A stretch of DNA of 64,000 nt from Kosakonia oryziphila (GTDB lineage: Bacteria; Pseudomonadota; Gammaproteobacteria; Enterobacterales; Enterobacteriaceae), in contig NZ_FMBC01000025.1 of assembly GCF_900094795.1 (NCBI RefSeq), positions 1 through 64,000 of the forward strand. The letters run 5' to 3'. Each line of letters starts with the position of its first letter. The first letter of the stretch is position 1. The translations under genes and the position numbers were made by a program. Below the pieces are notes generated by a model that had not been told where the DNA came from, did not search any database, and was given only the letters and a program-made list of their open reading frames with translations. Shown in pieces: positions 28,989 through 43,066 of the stretch.

Positions 28989-29993
28989 TTAGCGTGTCGC
29001 GGAAGTCGGCGTTTTCATATAACGGAAGAAATCGCTGTCCGGGCTGAGCACCATCACATCCTGGTTGCTATCAAAGCTATTTTCGTATGCACGCAGGCTG
29101 CGGATAAAGGCATAGAAATCCGGATCCTGACTAAAGGCATCGGCAAACAGTTTTGCAGCTTCAGCATCACCTTCACCGCGCAGGATACGTCCCTGACGCT
29201 CAGATTCCGCCAGTGTTTTCGTCACTTCGTAGTCTGCTGCGGCACGCAGTTTTTCCGCTTCTTCCTGGCCCTGAGAACGGTGACGACGGGCTACCGCTTC
29301 ACGCTCGGCGCGCATACGGTTGTAGATCGCATCCGACACTTCTGTCGGCAGGTTGATCTGCTTGATACGCACGTCGACCACTTCGATACCCAGCGCAGCC
29401 ATACTGTTTGGGTTGATAACCGGTACTTTACCGTTGGTTTCAGCCTGTACGCGCTCAGCGGCTTTAGCAATGGCGTCATCTGCTGCCGACGTCGCCACTT
29501 CGTCTCCCGTCCCCGAAGAACCGGAGTTCAGCGCATCACGCACTTCCAGCGTCAGACGACCACGAGAATCGGTAACGATGTCTTTCACATCCAGGCGACC
29601 AATTTCAGAACGCAGACGGTCAGAGAACTTACGTTTCAGCAGCACCTCGGCCTGGGAGACGTCACCGCCGCCGGTCGCCAGATAATAACGGCTGAAATCA
29701 CTGATGCGCCACTTAATATAAGAGTCAACAATCAGGTCTTTCTTCTCTTTAGTGACAAAGCGATCGGCCTGGTTATCCATGGTCTGAATACGCGCATCAA
29801 GCAGTTTAACCGATTCGATAAACGGCAGCTTAAAGTGCAAGCCTGGCGCATAAACCAGCGGCTTATTTTCGTCGTCACGCAATACTTTACCAAAGCGCAG
29901 TGAAATTCCGCGCTCGCCTTCTTTCACCACAAAAGTAGAGGTGTAGAGCACTACCAGCACGATGATGATGATCGTGATAACTGACTTACGCAT
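28989..29993 (-). CDS. hflC: FtsH protease modulator HflC
   Basis: The 334-residue membrane-anchored SPFH/band-7 protein starts MRKSVITIIIIVLVVLYTST, a single N-terminal helix. The periplasmic band-7 domain has KEGERGISLRFGKVLRDDEN. A helical region is rich in Ala/Glu/Arg (residues about 210-270). With HflK it forms a cage around FtsH and restrains its activity toward some substrates. It starts two bases after hflK. Confidence 0.97.
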   Translation of the reverse strand: MRKSVITIIIIVLVVLYTSTFVVKEGERGISLRFGKVLRDDENKPLVYAPGLHFKLPFIESVKLLDARIQTMDNQADRFVTKEKKDLIVDSYIKWRISDFSRYYLATGGGDVSQAEVLLKRKFSDRLRSEIGRLDVKDIVTDSRGRLTLEVRDALNSGSSGTGDEVATSAADDAIAKAAERVQAETNGKVPVINPNSMAALGIEVVDVRIKQINLPTEVSDAIYNRMRAEREAVARRHRSQGQEEAEKLRAAADYEVTKTLAESERQGRILRGEGDAEAAKLFADAFSQDPDFYAFIRSLRAYENSFDSNQDVMVLSPDSDFFRYMKTPTSATR

Positions 29994-29995
29994 CG

Positions 29996-31252
29996 TTATT
30001 CCCCCTGACGCTGGTAGTCGTTACGCTGCGCGTTTACGCGGCGTTGGTCCATAATGTTTCCGGCAGATGGCGCCGGGGCGCTGTTCGCGCTGCTGCCAGT
30101 GTTGGACGCAGGTGGCAGGCGCAGCGGGTTGTTTGCGCCACTGCTGTCACTCTTTGCCGCAGGTGCGCTCGTGCCGCCTTTCAGCATCTGATCCAGTGGC
30201 AATACCATCATGTTGCCACCTTTATCGTTAACCAGCACCTTGCGGGTATGGCTCAGCACTTTTTCCATGGTTTCGATATACAGACGCTCACGGGTAATTT
30301 CAGGCGCGGCTTTATATTCCGGCAGGATCTTCGCGAAACGCGCCACTTCACCCTGAGCTTCCAGGATGGTCTGCGTCTTATAAGCGCGCGCCTCTTCGAG
30401 AATACGCTGTGCCTGACCGTTTGCGCGCGGCTGAACTTCGTTGCTGTAAGCTTCCGCTTCACGGATGTACTGCTGCTCGTTTTCACGTGCTGCAATCGCA
30501 TCGTCAAACGCAGCCTTCACCTCTTCCGGCGGACGTGCTGCCTGGAAGTTGACGTCGAGCAGGGTAATCCCCATGTTGTACGGACGAATGGTCTCTTCCA
30601 GCTCACGCTGGGTATCGCTACGAATAACGGTACGCCCTTCGGTCAGAATACGGTCCATGGAATATTTACCGATCACACCGCGCAGGGCGCTGTCGGTTGC
30701 CTGGCGCAGGCTGTCATCGGCGCTGGTGACGCTGAACAGGTAACGCTCTGGATCGGTCACGCGGTACTGCACGTTCATCTCAACGCGCACGACGTTTTCA
30801 TCAGACGTGAGCATCACGCCAGAAGCCGCCAGTTCACGAACCGATTCGACGTTTACCGCCGTCACGTTATCGATAAAGGTCGGCTTCCAGTTCAGACCCG
30901 GCTCAACCAAATGGCTGAACTTACCGAAGCGAGTAACGACACCACGTTCTGCTTCTTTAATGGTATAGAACCCGGTCGCAGCCCAGATAATCACGGCTGC
31001 TGCGGCAACGATGCCGACAATACGTCCACCCGCCTGACCGCGAGGGCCAGAGGAACCAGGTGCGCCCCCGGTACTTTTACCACCGCCCAGGCCACCGAGT
31101 TTTTTACTCAGTTTGCGGAAAATATCATCCAGATCAGGTGGTCCCTGATCGCGACCACCTTTGTTTCCATTTCCCTCAGAGTTGCCGCCTGGTTTGCTGC
31201 TTCCCCACGGGTCGCGGTCCTGTCCGTTGTTACCGGGCTGATTCCACGCCAT
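29996..31252 (-). CDS. hflK: FtsH protease modulator HflK
   Basis: The 418-residue SPFH protein has a Gly/Asn-rich cytoplasmic N-terminus (MAWNQPGNNGQDRDPWGSSK), a membrane helix at about residues 78-97 and the band-7 domain (YTIKEAERGVVTRFGKFSHL). Long helices include EEARAYKTQTILEAQGEVAR, and the tail is Ser/Asn/Ala-rich. It partners HflC. Length is close to E. coli HflK (419). Confidence 0.97.
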   Translation of the reverse strand: MAWNQPGNNGQDRDPWGSSKPGGNSEGNGNKGGRDQGPPDLDDIFRKLSKKLGGLGGGKSTGGAPGSSGPRGQAGGRIVGIVAAAAVIIWAATGFYTIKEAERGVVTRFGKFSHLVEPGLNWKPTFIDNVTAVNVESVRELAASGVMLTSDENVVRVEMNVQYRVTDPERYLFSVTSADDSLRQATDSALRGVIGKYSMDRILTEGRTVIRSDTQRELEETIRPYNMGITLLDVNFQAARPPEEVKAAFDDAIAARENEQQYIREAEAYSNEVQPRANGQAQRILEEARAYKTQTILEAQGEVARFAKILPEYKAAPEITRERLYIETMEKVLSHTRKVLVNDKGGNMMVLPLDQMLKGGTSAPAAKSDSSGANNPLRLPPASNTGSSANSAPAPSAGNIMDQRRVNAQRNDYQRQGE

Positions 31253-31336
31253 GTATGTGCTCCATATGTATATATCGTGCGGTGTATGCCCGGACTCGCG
31301 GGCACCCCCAAAGGGGAAAAATCTTCAGGCTGCCGG

Positions 31337-32617
31337 TCAAACGACGTATTCTTCGAGTGCCGGTTCTTGTTTACAGAGTCGACGCCAGTCGACAATCGGC
31401 ATACGCACCTGCAAACCTACGCTGCCATCGTCTTCCATCCACTCTTTTTCTATTGCCTGAAGCTGGTAAAACCGGCTTCTCAGACGTCCTTTCTCCGGTG
31501 GTAAACGCAGCGTGTGCTGCGCGACTTCACCGGAAAGACGCTCTGTTAAAGCCTGGAATAACAGTGGTACGCCAACCCCCGTCTGCGCAGAAAGCCAGAC
31601 ACGGATTGGTTTATTCTCTTCATCCCGGTCGATACGCGGCTCAAAATCTTCCAGCATATCGATCTTGTTCATCACCAGCAGTGTTGGGATCTCGTGCGCT
31701 TCAATCTCTTCAAGCACCGTATTCACTGCATCAATGTTCTCTTGCACGCGCACATCGGCAGCGTCAATCACATGCAGCAGCAGCGTCGCCTGACGCGTCT
31801 CCTGCAAGGTCGCTTTAAATGCCGCCACAAGATCGTGCGGCAGATGGCGAATAAACCCGACCGTATCGGCCAGCACTGTTTCGCCAACATCCGCTACGTC
31901 AATACGACGAAGTGTGGGATCCAGCGTCGCAAACAGCTGATCCGCCGCGTAGACTTGCGCTTCGGTAATCTGGTTAAACAACGTGGATTTACCGGCGTTG
32001 GTATAGCCCACCAGCGAAACCGTTGGAATATCGGCTTTCGTGCGGGAGCGCCGTCCCTGCTCGCGCTGCTTCTCAACTTTTTCAAGGCGCGAGAGGATCT
32101 GGGTAATTCGATTACGCAGCAAACGACGGTCGGTTTCGAGCTGGGTTTCACCCGGGCCGCGCAAACCAATCCCGCCTTTTTGTCGTTCAAGGTGGGTCCA
32201 GCCGCGCACCAGACGCGTCGCCAGATGGCGCAACTGTGCCAACTCAACCTGCAATTTCCCCTCGTGCGTGCGTGCACGCTGGGCAAAAATATCTAAAATC
32301 AGACCGGTACGATCGATAACCCGACATTCGCACAGTCTCTCCAGGTTTCGTTCCTGGGCTGGGGTTAACGCATGATCAAAGAGCACGACGGAAGCACCCG
32401 CTGATTTTACGGCATCCGCAATTTCTACTGCTTTACCTTCACCAACAAAGTACTTGGGGTGCGGTGCTTTACGGCTACCGGTAATCACCTGCATTGCTTC
32501 GACACCGGCGGAAGAGACCAGAGATTCAAACTCCTGGAGGTCTTCCATATCTTTGTCTTGCGAAAAATAGATGTGTACCAGTACCGCCTGCTCACCGGCG
32601 TCATAACGGTCAAACAA
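31337..32617 (-). CDS. hflX: Ribosome-rescue GTPase HflX
   Basis: The 426-residue GTPase has an N-terminal HflX domain ([15 protein letters not shown]), a helical linker ([20 protein letters not shown]) and a G domain with [31 protein letters not shown] and VMNKIDML. HflX splits stalled ribosomes after heat or antibiotic stress. It lies 75 bases after hfq, separated by a hairpin at 32643-32668. Length equals E. coli. Confidence 0.97.
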   Translation of the reverse strand: MFDRYDAGEQAVLVHIYFSQDKDMEDLQEFESLVSSAGVEAMQVITGSRKAPHPKYFVGEGKAVEIADAVKSAGASVVLFDHALTPAQERNLERLCECRVIDRTGLILDIFAQRARTHEGKLQVELAQLRHLATRLVRGWTHLERQKGGIGLRGPGETQLETDRRLLRNRITQILSRLEKVEKQREQGRRSRTKADIPTVSLVGYTNAGKSTLFNQITEAQVYAADQLFATLDPTLRRIDVADVGETVLADTVGFIRHLPHDLVAAFKATLQETRQATLLLHVIDAADVRVQENIDAVNTVLEEIEAHEIPTLLVMNKIDMLEDFEPRIDRDEENKPIRVWLSAQTGVGVPLLFQALTERLSGEVAQHTLRLPPEKGRLRSRFYQLQAIEKEWMEDDGSVGLQVRMPIVDWRRLCKQEPALEEYVV

Positions 32618-32642
32618 GCGTAAATCCTCATATAATACCAGC

Positions 32643-32668
32643 GGGGAACACAGTTTAACTGGCTCCCC
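32643..32668 (-). terminator. Hairpin between hfq and hflX
   Basis: GGGGA…CAGTT pairs with AACTG…TCCCC in an eleven-pair stem with a small bulge, 25 bases beyond the hfq stop. No T run follows, so it is at most a partial terminator or a stabilising hairpin of hfq mRNA. Confidence 0.45.
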
Positions 32669-32692
32669 GATCTGGAAAATCAGCCGTCAACC

Positions 32693-33010
<318 letters not shown>

Positions 33011-33094
33011 TTATATGCTTGTTTTGTACTTAGAACCCGAAGGTTCTGAAAACTGCGTAAAAATTCGCGCACGATGCGACTTAATTGTACACAT

Positions 33095-34045
33095 TCACCC
33101 TGCGATAGCACTAACAACCTGTAACACATCACGGTAAGACTTTTCTGGCTTTTCACTCTCTAACCAGTGAACGCCATCCCAGCCCCGCAGCCAGGTTATC
33201 TGCCGCTTGGCTAACTGCCTCGTGGCGCAAATACCTCGATAAACCATTTCATCGTATGTGATTTCACCTTCAAAATACGACCACATCTGGCGGTATCCCA
33301 CACAACGAATGGAAGGCATATCCGTATGCAAATCTCCGCGAGCAAAAAGCGCCCGCACTTCTGCTTCAAAACCTGAAGCTAACATCTGATGAAAACGCTG
33401 CTCGATCCGCTGATGGAGCAGTTCACGGCTCGCCGGGGCGATGGCGAACTGATGCACCTGGTAAGGCAGAGCGTCTCCTGACGTTTGCGTCAGGTCCGTT
33501 AAAGTTTTACCCGAAATGAAAAAAACTTCCAGTGCCCGGGAAAGCCTTTGCGGATCATTTGGATGAATCCGCGCTGCGGCAACGGGGTCAATATCCCGTA
33601 ACTGTTGATGCAACGCTTCCCATCCACGCTCTGCCGCCTGTTTTTCTATTTCCGCTCTAACTTTTGCATCGGCTGATGGCAAAGGCGATAACCCTTCCAG
33701 CAGCGCTTTAAAGTAGAGCATTGTACCGCCCACCAGCAGAGGAATACGCCCTGCTTCGGTGATCTCCTGCATCGCCGCCAGTGCATCGCGGCGAAAATCG
33801 GCAGCGGAATAAGCCTGCGCAGGATCGAGAATGTCCAGCAGCCGATGCGGTGCGGCACGTAACTCTTCCACGCTCGGCTTAGCGGTGCCGATATCCATGC
33901 CCTGATAGATAAGGGCAGAATCAACGCTTATCAACTCTACTGGCAAAACTTTACGTAACTCAATGGCTAACGCCGTCTTGCCGGAGGCCGTCGGCCCCAT
34001 CAAAAAAATTGCCTTCGGCAGGCTTGCCTTACTCACTTCACTCAT
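33095..34045 (-). CDS. miaA: tRNA dimethylallyltransferase MiaA
   Basis: The 316-residue enzyme transfers dimethylallyl to N6 of A37 in tRNAs reading UNN codons. It has the P-loop [17 protein letters not shown], the [17 protein letters not shown] segment and the [15 protein letters not shown] tRNA-binding region. Its start overlaps the mutL 3' end by eight bases. In E. coli, promoters for hfq lie within miaA. Confidence 0.97.
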   Translation of the reverse strand: MSEVSKASLPKAIFLMGPTASGKTALAIELRKVLPVELISVDSALIYQGMDIGTAKPSVEELRAAPHRLLDILDPAQAYSAADFRRDALAAMQEITEAGRIPLLVGGTMLYFKALLEGLSPLPSADAKVRAEIEKQAAERGWEALHQQLRDIDPVAAARIHPNDPQRLSRALEVFFISGKTLTDLTQTSGDALPYQVHQFAIAPASRELLHQRIEQRFHQMLASGFEAEVRALFARGDLHTDMPSIRCVGYRQMWSYFEGEITYDEMVYRGICATRQLAKRQITWLRGWDGVHWLESEKPEKSYRDVLQVVSAIAG

Positions 34046-35897
34046 GTTTCAGGGCGTTCATCGCCGTTTGTAGCTCTACAGGTTGTAATAAACCATCTGG
34101 CGGGGTCTTCACCAGATGCGGACAAAGCCGTTCGACATCGGCCAGCAGGGTGATCGCCTGCGCCACACTCCATTGCGGATGATCGCTCGTCAGATGACGA
34201 GCCAGCCACTGGGTTATATTCACCACATCAATGCTTGTCTGCTGCGCCAGGTAGCCTATCAGAGCAGGAATCAAGATTTGTAAATTTTGTTGGCGCAAGG
34301 GTAAAGGCACTGCACGAATAGTCACATGCTGGCCGTCGAGCAGCAATTCAATCCCCATGCCTGCCAGCACTGGCTGTGCACGCTTCAGCGCCGCACTCTC
34401 CTCAGGGGAAATTTTTAAACGTACCGGGATCAGCAGCGGCTGGCCACATACTGGCGCATTATCCGGGGAGAGCTGTGCCAGCCGCAGCCAACGTTCAGCC
34501 ACCGGCAGCGCCAACAGCGCAAGGGCGCCATCACGCTCAAGCAAGGCAAAATGTGGTGCGATCAGAGTCAGCACGCGACCAAAACTCTGGCAATGTCCTT
34601 CCAGAGCAGGAACAACAGAAGCGTGGCTTTCGGTTTTACGTTCAGTTGCAGGTGTTTCCAGCAACTGGCGATAGAGCGCCCCCTGCTGTTTCTGATACCC
34701 TGGCTGCGCATTCGGCCACGCTTGCCCCGTAGCACCGTTGCTTCCGCGTGATGCGCTGGAAGCCGATGATGAATAACGCGCTGCTTCGGGTTCCCGGGCA
34801 ACGGGCGGCGCAGCAAACTGGTTACGCCCGGCAGCGACACGGTTCTCCGGCAAGGCGCGCGGCACAGACTCCATTTCCTGTTGAAGCGGCGCTTCGAGCT
34901 GCTGTTGCAGCACACTCAATACGCCCTGATAAATAAAATCATGCACCAGTCGCGATTGATGGAAGCGTACTTCATGTTTTGCCGGGTGCACGTTTACATC
35001 CACCTGGTGTGGGTCAATTTTCAGATAAAGCACAAAAGCTGGTTGCTGATCGGCACCCAGCTTATCTTCACATGCCTGCCGAATGGCGTGATTAATTAAC
35101 CGGTCACGCATCATGCGGCCATTCACGTAGCAATACTGGATCTCAGCAAACGCGCTGCTGGTACTGTTAGGATCGGCCACCCAACCATGCAGAGATAAAT
35201 CGCCGTGCTGCCAGGCAATCTCAAGCGCCTGTTCCAGAAACGCCGTACCGCATATAGCTCCAAGCCGACGTTCTTTTGGTGCGCCTTCGGCAACGGCTCG
35301 GTACTGGCGCACCAGTTTCCCGTTGTGATTCAGATTGATAGTGACGTCAAAACGCGCCAGTGCAATACGACGGATCACCTCATCAATATGACCAAACTCG
35401 GTTTTTTCCGTACGCATAAACTTACGCCGCGCCGGCGTGTTGTAGAACAGATCCAGTACTTCCAGCGTGGTGCCAACAGGGTGCGCAGCAGGTTTTACCG
35501 TTACCTCCATATCGCGGCCTTCCGCGTAGGCTTGCCACGCTTCTTGCTGATCGACAGTACGGGAAGTGAGCGTTAAACGGGAGACTGAACTGATACTGGC
35601 CAGCGCTTCGCCGCGAAAACCGAGGCTGATAATCGCTTCCAGATCGTCAAGCGAGGCGATTTTACTGGTGGCATGGCGAGCCAGCGCCAGCGCCAGCTCA
35701 TCTTTCTTGATGCCGCTGCCGTTATCGCGGATGCGAATAAGCTTCGCACCGCCGCGTTCGATGTCGATATCGATACGCGTAGCCCCGGCATCAAGACTGT
35801 TTTCAACCAGCTCTTTTACCACCGACGCTGGGCGTTCAACCACTTCGCCAGCGGCGATCTGGTTCGCAAGCTGCGGCGGAAGAACCTGTATCGGCAT
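34038..35897 (-). CDS. mutL: DNA mismatch repair protein MutL
   Basis: The 619-residue GHKL ATPase links MutS to MutH and UvrD. The N-terminal ATPase motifs are [29 protein letters not shown] and [14 protein letters not shown], followed by a Ser/Ala/Gln-rich linker (residues about 335-430). The C-terminal dimerisation domain follows. It starts [20 protein letters not shown]. It lies 11 bases after amiB and overlaps miaA. Four residues longer than E. coli MutL, mainly in the linker. Confidence 0.97.
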   Translation of the reverse strand: MPIQVLPPQLANQIAAGEVVERPASVVKELVENSLDAGATRIDIDIERGGAKLIRIRDNGSGIKKDELALALARHATSKIASLDDLEAIISLGFRGEALASISSVSRLTLTSRTVDQQEAWQAYAEGRDMEVTVKPAAHPVGTTLEVLDLFYNTPARRKFMRTEKTEFGHIDEVIRRIALARFDVTINLNHNGKLVRQYRAVAEGAPKERRLGAICGTAFLEQALEIAWQHGDLSLHGWVADPNSTSSAFAEIQYCYVNGRMMRDRLINHAIRQACEDKLGADQQPAFVLYLKIDPHQVDVNVHPAKHEVRFHQSRLVHDFIYQGVLSVLQQQLEAPLQQEMESVPRALPENRVAAGRNQFAAPPVAREPEAARYSSSASSASRGSNGATGQAWPNAQPGYQKQQGALYRQLLETPATERKTESHASVVPALEGHCQSFGRVLTLIAPHFALLERDGALALLALPVAERWLRLAQLSPDNAPVCGQPLLIPVRLKISPEESAALKRAQPVLAGMGIELLLDGQHVTIRAVPLPLRQQNLQILIPALIGYLAQQTSIDVVNITQWLARHLTSDHPQWSVAQAITLLADVERLCPHLVKTPPDGLLQPVELQTAMNALKHE

Positions 35898-35908
35898 GAA
35901 AAATATCC

Positions 35909-37240
35909 TTAGTTAAGCAGACCGCTTGCAGGCGCTGCGGCGCTGGCCGTTTGCCCGCCTCCGCCCTGCGGCGCGGATTGCAATGGATGAGCGAGGAAAT
36001 AGTTACGCAGGCCACCGTAAATCGCTTCGGCGATTTGCTGCTGGTAGGCATCGCTGGCCAGCAAACGCTCTTCGCCGCTGTTGCTGATAAAACCGGTTTC
36101 AACCAGTACCGACGGAATATCCGGCGAGCGCAGCACGCCAAGGCTGGCATGTTCCGGACGGAATTTATGTAATGTCCCCACGCGCTGAAGCTGGCCCAGT
36201 ATGTTCGTGGCGACATCATAACCTACGCGCTGGGAATGGCCGAACTGTAAATCGAGCACCGCCTGGCTGAGATAGGGGTCAGACTGGCTGTTCGCCAGCA
36301 TGTCACCCGCGCCGCCCAGCAATTCGGATTGTTTCTCATGCTGCTCCAGCCAGCCCGCCATCTCGCTGTTGGCCCGACGGTTCGACAGCACCCAGACCGA
36401 TGCTCCGGTTACATCACGGTTTGGCGCAGCATCGGCGTGGATCGAGACAAGAAAGTTGGCATTCTGCTTACGCGCCACATCGGAACGCCCCATTACGGAG
36501 ATAAAATAATCGCCGTCGCGAGTCATTACCGGTTTGAACATCGGATCGTCATTCAGCAGCGCACGCAATTTACGAGCGATGGAAATGGTGACATTTTTCT
36601 CTTCCGTGCCACCGGAGCCAATTGCGCCAGGATCCTGGCCGCCATGCCCGGCGTCAATCGCAATTACAACTTTATCGCCAGATATCATGCGCGACTGCAC
36701 CGCCGGACGCGTCACGGTGTTGCTGCTGATAACGCTGGTAATGCGGTCATTATCTGATTTAAATGGGTTACGTCCAGGCTGCGTCGGGCGCGGCGTAACA
36801 ACAGGCGTCTCGACTCGCTTCGCCACCACCGGCGGCGGCGGTGGTGGTGGCGGAACGTCAGCATCGATGGTAAATACCACCTTGTAACCCGCGCCATTTT
36901 GCTGTTTCACCGCACGGGTTTTGCCATTCTGCGTCAAATCTACTACCAGACGGATCGACTGGTTATTTTTTGACGTACCCGCGCGAATACTTTTCACCAG
37001 ATTGTTGCCGCTGAACTGCAACGGCAACCCCTGAATAACACCAGTCTGTTTGATATCCAGCGCCACGCTGCGCTTATCCTGTTGCGAAAACGCATATTCA
37101 GGATCGCCCATAAAACTAAAGGTGATACGCGCCTGGCTGTCACCATTGGACACCTGAATATCGGCTAAACTTGCTGCGCCAGCGTGAGCGCACGCCAGCA
37201 AAAGAACTGCCGCCAACCAACCTTTCACGCGAGAGATCAT
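35909..37240 (-). CDS. amiB: N-acetylmuramoyl-L-alanine amidase AmiB
   Basis: The 443-residue periplasmic enzyme splits septal peptidoglycan. It has a signal peptide ([20 protein letters not shown]), an AMIN targeting domain (residues about 25-130), a run of eight prolines near residue 133, and the Amidase_3 domain. The zinc site is in [18 protein letters not shown], with further segments [10 protein letters not shown] and [11 protein letters not shown]. The final 30 residues are Ala/Gly-rich. In E. coli it is activated by EnvC at the divisome. Confidence 0.96.
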   Translation of the reverse strand: MISRVKGWLAAVLLLACAHAGAASLADIQVSNGDSQARITFSFMGDPEYAFSQQDKRSVALDIKQTGVIQGLPLQFSGNNLVKSIRAGTSKNNQSIRLVVDLTQNGKTRAVKQQNGAGYKVVFTIDADVPPPPPPPPVVAKRVETPVVTPRPTQPGRNPFKSDNDRITSVISSNTVTRPAVQSRMISGDKVVIAIDAGHGGQDPGAIGSGGTEEKNVTISIARKLRALLNDDPMFKPVMTRDGDYFISVMGRSDVARKQNANFLVSIHADAAPNRDVTGASVWVLSNRRANSEMAGWLEQHEKQSELLGGAGDMLANSQSDPYLSQAVLDLQFGHSQRVGYDVATNILGQLQRVGTLHKFRPEHASLGVLRSPDIPSVLVETGFISNSGEERLLASDAYQQQIAEAIYGGLRNYFLAHPLQSAPQGGGGQTASAAAPASGLLN

Positions 37241-37257
37241 CCCGTCACCCTTCCTGC

Positions 37258-39223
<1,966 letters not shown>

Positions 39224-39237
39224 TTCTATGGTCCGTC

Positions 39238-40377
39238 ATGTCACAGCCCCTCAATCTCAATGACTTAGCGCAACAAATCAAACTGTGGGGCTCTGAACTG
39301 GGTTTTCAGCAGGTCGGTATTGCGGATACCGATCTCAGCGCCAGCGAACCGAAGCTGCAAGCGTGGCTGGACAAACAATATCACGGCGAAATGGAGTGGA
39401 TGGCGCGCCACGGCATGATGCGCGCCCGCCCCCACGAGCTTCTCCCCGGCACGCTGCGCGTCATTAGCGTGCGCATGAATTACCTTCCTGCACAGGCTGC
39501 TTTCGCCAGCACGCTGAAAAACCCAACGCTTGGCTATGTCAGCCGTTATGCGCTGGGTCGCGATTATCATAAGCTGCTGCGCAACCGTCTCAAAAAACTC
39601 GGAGAACTGATTCAGCAGCATTGTGCTTCGCTGAATTTTAGACCTTTTGTTGATTCTGCGCCCATTCTTGAGCGTCCGCTGGCGGAAAAAGCAGGACTGG
39701 GCTGGACAGGTAAGCACTCACTTATCCTCAGCCGCGATGCAGGCTCGTTCTTTTTCCTTGGCGAACTGTTGATTGATCTCCCGTTGCCTGTTGATTCGCC
39801 AGTCGAAGAAGGTTGTGGGCGCTGCGTGGCCTGTATGACGATTTGCCCGACCGGCGCCATTGTCGAGCCTTATACCGTTGATGCCCGTCGCTGCATATCT
39901 TATCTGACGATTGAGCTGGAAGGCGCCATTCCGGAAGCGTTTCGCCCGCTGATTGGTAACCGCATTTACGGCTGTGACGACTGCCAACTGATTTGCCCAT
40001 GGAATCGCTACTCACAACTGACCAGCGAAGAGGATTTCAGCCCGCGCAAAGCGCTGCATGCATCCGCACTGATTGAGCTGTTCACCTGGAATGAAGCACA
40101 CTTTTTGAAAGTCACGGAAGGTTCGGCGATTCGCCGTATTGGTCATTTACGCTGGCTACGCAATATTGCCGTTGCGTTGGGTAATGCGCCGTGGGATGAG
40201 GCCTCTATTCAGGCGCTCCGACAGCGACTTGGTGAGCACCCACTTCTCGACGAACACATAGAATGGGCGATTGCGCAGCAAATTGAGAAACGAAATGCCT
40301 GCGTGGTGGAAGTACAACCCCCGAAACAACAGCGACTGGTACGGGTGGTGGAAAAAGGGCTGCCGCGCGATGCCTGA
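39238..40377 (+). CDS. queG: Epoxyqueuosine reductase QueG
   Basis: The 379-residue cobalamin and [4Fe-4S] enzyme makes queuosine from epoxyqueuosine at tRNA position 34. Cluster-binding segments are visible: CGRCVACMTICPTGAI, and CDDCQLICPWNR. The start MSQPLNLNDLAQ at 39238 equals that of E. coli. The promoter must overlap the 5' end of nnr or vice versa, given the 14-base gap. Confidence 0.96.
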   Translation: MSQPLNLNDLAQQIKLWGSELGFQQVGIADTDLSASEPKLQAWLDKQYHGEMEWMARHGMMRARPHELLPGTLRVISVRMNYLPAQAAFASTLKNPTLGYVSRYALGRDYHKLLRNRLKKLGELIQQHCASLNFRPFVDSAPILERPLAEKAGLGWTGKHSLILSRDAGSFFFLGELLIDLPLPVDSPVEEGCGRCVACMTICPTGAIVEPYTVDARRCISYLTIELEGAIPEAFRPLIGNRIYGCDDCQLICPWNRYSQLTSEEDFSPRKALHASALIELFTWNEAHFLKVTEGSAIRRIGHLRWLRNIAVALGNAPWDEASIQALRQRLGEHPLLDEHIEWAIAQQIEKRNACVVEVQPPKQQRLVRVVEKGLPRDA

Positions 40378-40646
40378 ACCGTCCACAGCCTGTGAATAAA
40401 ATAAAAAACACATTACGATTCAACGTTCACAAAATCGTCAAGCGATCGTATTAACAGTTTGAAGTATTATTTTGTTGTTATTTTTCAGTGAGTTGAAAAG
40501 ATATTATTCACCTGACGAAGCAGTAATGATGTTGCGAATGAAAGTTATGCCTGTGGATAACTCTGTTCACAATAGTTTGACAGGACAATAAAAAAACGCC
40601 CCCAACGAGGGATCCCGCTGTGGATAATTTTTTGTAGATGAAGATT

Positions 40647-40722
<76 letters not shown>

Positions 40723-40795
40723 ATACTTATCTGGACAGGCATACTTGCCGTGACCAGTAAATCTGGATGAAATCTGGATGGTGCATTTCAAATTT

Positions 40796-40871
<76 letters not shown>

Positions 40872-40944
40872 ATACTTATCTGGACAGGCATACTTGCCGT
40901 GACCAGTAAATCTGGATGATGCGTGCCTTCCGGCATTTCAAATT

Positions 40945-41020
<76 letters not shown>

Positions 41021-41232
41021 TTATCATCGATTTTTCAGCCAATTACGAACAATTTTTGCTAAAATTTCGTGATGCCGTGTTGCACATTTCTGTGTCTTCA
41101 CGGGAGGCGCATTATACGAGAAATCCTTTCTGCTGCAAGCCCCTGATAGCAAATTTTCATTTTTTTTGTTCAAGTGCTGATTTAATCGACAAAGCGCACA
41201 TTTTTCCAGCGAAACCTCGCCAGCACTGGCTT

Positions 41233-41260
41233 GCGGGGCAACTGAAAAAAATAGCCCCGC
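41233..41260 (-). terminator. Hairpin downstream of orn
   Basis: GCGGGGC and GCCCCGC form a 7-bp stem around a 14-base loop that holds the A/T run, 12 bases beyond orn. The arrangement is not a classical terminator, so function is uncertain. Confidence 0.35.
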
Positions 41261-41272
41261 GCCTTCATTGCC

Positions 41273-41818
41273 TTAAAGTTTAATGAAATGTTCGCGATAG
41301 TACACCAGTTCAGCCACCGACTCGCGGATATCATCCAGCGCCTGGTGGGTATTCTGTTTTTTCAGACCTTCCAGAACTTCCGGCTTCCAGCGACGCGCCA
41401 GTTCTTTCAGCGTGCTGACATCCAGATAACGGTAGTGGAAATACGCTTCCAGCTCGGGCATGTACTTAAACAGAAAACGGCGATCCTGGCCAATGCTGTT
41501 GCCACAGATGGGGGATTTGCCCGCCGGTACCCACTCTTTAAGAAATTCGATCGTCGCCAGTTCCGCTGCCCGATCGTCGAGCTGGCTGGCTTTCACACGA
41601 TCAACCAGACCGCTGCCGGTATGAGTACGCACATTCCACTCATCCATTAATGCCAGTTGCGCATCAGATTGATGTACCGCAATCACCGGCCCTTCCGCCA
41701 GGATGTTCAGATTCGCATCGGTTACCAGCGTGGCGATCTCAATAATGCGATCGCGCTCGGGATCTAACCCCGTCATCTCCAGATCGATCCAAATGAGGTT
41801 GTTTTCATTTGCGCTCAT
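41273..41818 (-). CDS. orn: Oligoribonuclease
   Basis: The 181-residue DEDDh exonuclease degrades RNA dinucleotides, an essential last step of mRNA decay. It starts [20 protein letters not shown], with the catalytic D-x-E, and has [20 protein letters not shown] and the final [17 protein letters not shown] with His and Asp. The start is chosen by identity to E. coli; upstream in-frame codons belong to the intergenic region. It is divergent from rsgA. Confidence 0.97.
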   Translation of the reverse strand: MSANENNLIWIDLEMTGLDPERDRIIEIATLVTDANLNILAEGPVIAVHQSDAQLALMDEWNVRTHTGSGLVDRVKASQLDDRAAELATIEFLKEWVPAGKSPICGNSIGQDRRFLFKYMPELEAYFHYRYLDVSTLKELARRWKPEVLEGLKKQNTHQALDDIRESVAELVYYREHFIKL

Positions 41819-41912
41819 GCTATTTTCCACCCTTCTCGCGTAACTATATTCATCTAAAATTGCGTGTATCATAGAGGTTTTGCCCATCCAGGGCGACCAG
41901 GAGCCAGCACGA

Positions 41913-42968
41913 TTGAGTAAAAATAAACTCTCCAAAGGACAGCAGCGCCGCGTAAAAGCGAACCACCAGCGCCGACTGAAAACGTCTGCGGAGAAAGCGG
42001 ACTATGATGACAACCTGTTCGGCGAAGCGTCCGAAGGGGTGGTGATCAGCCGCTTTGGCATGCACGCCGATGTGGAATCTGCCGACGGCGAAGTGCATCG
42101 CTGTAACATTCGCCGCACGATTCGCTCGTTGGTCACCGGCGACCGCGTTGTCTGGCGTCCGGGTAAAGAAGCCGCGGAAGGCGTCACCGTCAAGGGTATC
42201 GTGGAAGCTGTGCACGAACGCACCTCTGTGCTGACGCGCCCTGATTTTTATGATGGCGTAAAACCTATCGCCGCCAACATCGATCAAATCGTCGTGGTCT
42301 CTTCGATCCTGCCGGAACTGTCACTCAACATTATTGATCGCTATCTGGTAGCCTGCGAAACATTGCAGGTTGCTCCGCTGATCGTCCTGAACAAAATCGA
42401 TCTGCTGGACGACGAAGGAATGGCATTCGTCAATGAGCAGATGGATATCTACCGCAACATTGGCTATCAGGTGCTGATGGTCTCCAGCCACACGCAAGAT
42501 GGCCTGGCGCCGCTCGTTGAAGCACTAACTGGCCGTATAAGCATCTTTGCCGGGCAGTCCGGTGTCGGGAAATCCAGCCTGCTCAATGCGTTGCTGGGTT
42601 TCCAGGAAGGGCAAATACTCACTAACGATGTTTCTGGTGTTTCCGGGCTGGGGCAACACACCACTACCGCAGCGCGCCTCTACCACTTCCCGCACGGCGG
42701 TGATGTAATTGATTCACCGGGCGTTCGTGAGTTTGGCCTCTGGCATCTCGAACCGGAACAAATCACCAACGGGTTTGTCGAATTCCATGATTACATTGGC
42801 CACTGTAAATACCGCGACTGCAAACACAATACCGATCCTGGCTGTGCCATCCGTGAGGCGGTAGAAAATGGCGAGATTGCAGAAAGCCGTTTCGACAACT
42901 ATCACCGTATTCTTGAAAGCATGGCACAAGTAAAAACGCGTAAAAGCTTTTCTGAATCGGACGACTGA
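41913..42968 (+). CDS. rsgA: Ribosome small-subunit-dependent GTPase RsgA
   Basis: The 351-residue circularly permuted GTPase matures the 30S subunit. An N-terminal OB domain is followed by G-motifs in the permuted order NKIDLLDD, then [18 protein letters not shown], then [11 protein letters not shown]-terminal zinc site contains [14 protein letters not shown]. The start is TTG at 41913 ([13 protein letters not shown]), with AGGAG nine bases upstream, as in E. coli; no nearby ATG fits. Confidence 0.95.
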   Translation: MSKNKLSKGQQRRVKANHQRRLKTSAEKADYDDNLFGEASEGVVISRFGMHADVESADGEVHRCNIRRTIRSLVTGDRVVWRPGKEAAEGVTVKGIVEAVHERTSVLTRPDFYDGVKPIAANIDQIVVVSSILPELSLNIIDRYLVACETLQVAPLIVLNKIDLLDDEGMAFVNEQMDIYRNIGYQVLMVSSHTQDGLAPLVEALTGRISIFAGQSGVGKSSLLNALLGFQEGQILTNDVSGVSGLGQHTTTAARLYHFPHGGDVIDSPGVREFGLWHLEPEQITNGFVEFHDYIGHCKYRDCKHNTDPGCAIREAVENGEIAESRFDNYHRILESMAQVKTRKSFSESDD

Positions 42969-43066
42969 CAACTAAGCTAAGCGTCGCTAGAATCGTCCCT
43001 TTTTCAAAGGATCAGGCGCTCCTGTGCCGGGTCAGGAACGACAAAAACAATAGCCTGGAGGCTACC

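Noticed and set aside
30044-31504. 486-codon open frame opposite hflK
   Set aside because: Antisense shadow; composition rich in Arg, His and Phe, no ribosome-binding site, spans the end of hflX as well.
40378-40646. Possible gene or CRISPR-like repeat beside the tRNA-Gly cluster
   Set aside because: Only repeated tRNA sequence and AT-rich spacer; repeats are tRNA genes, not CRISPR units.
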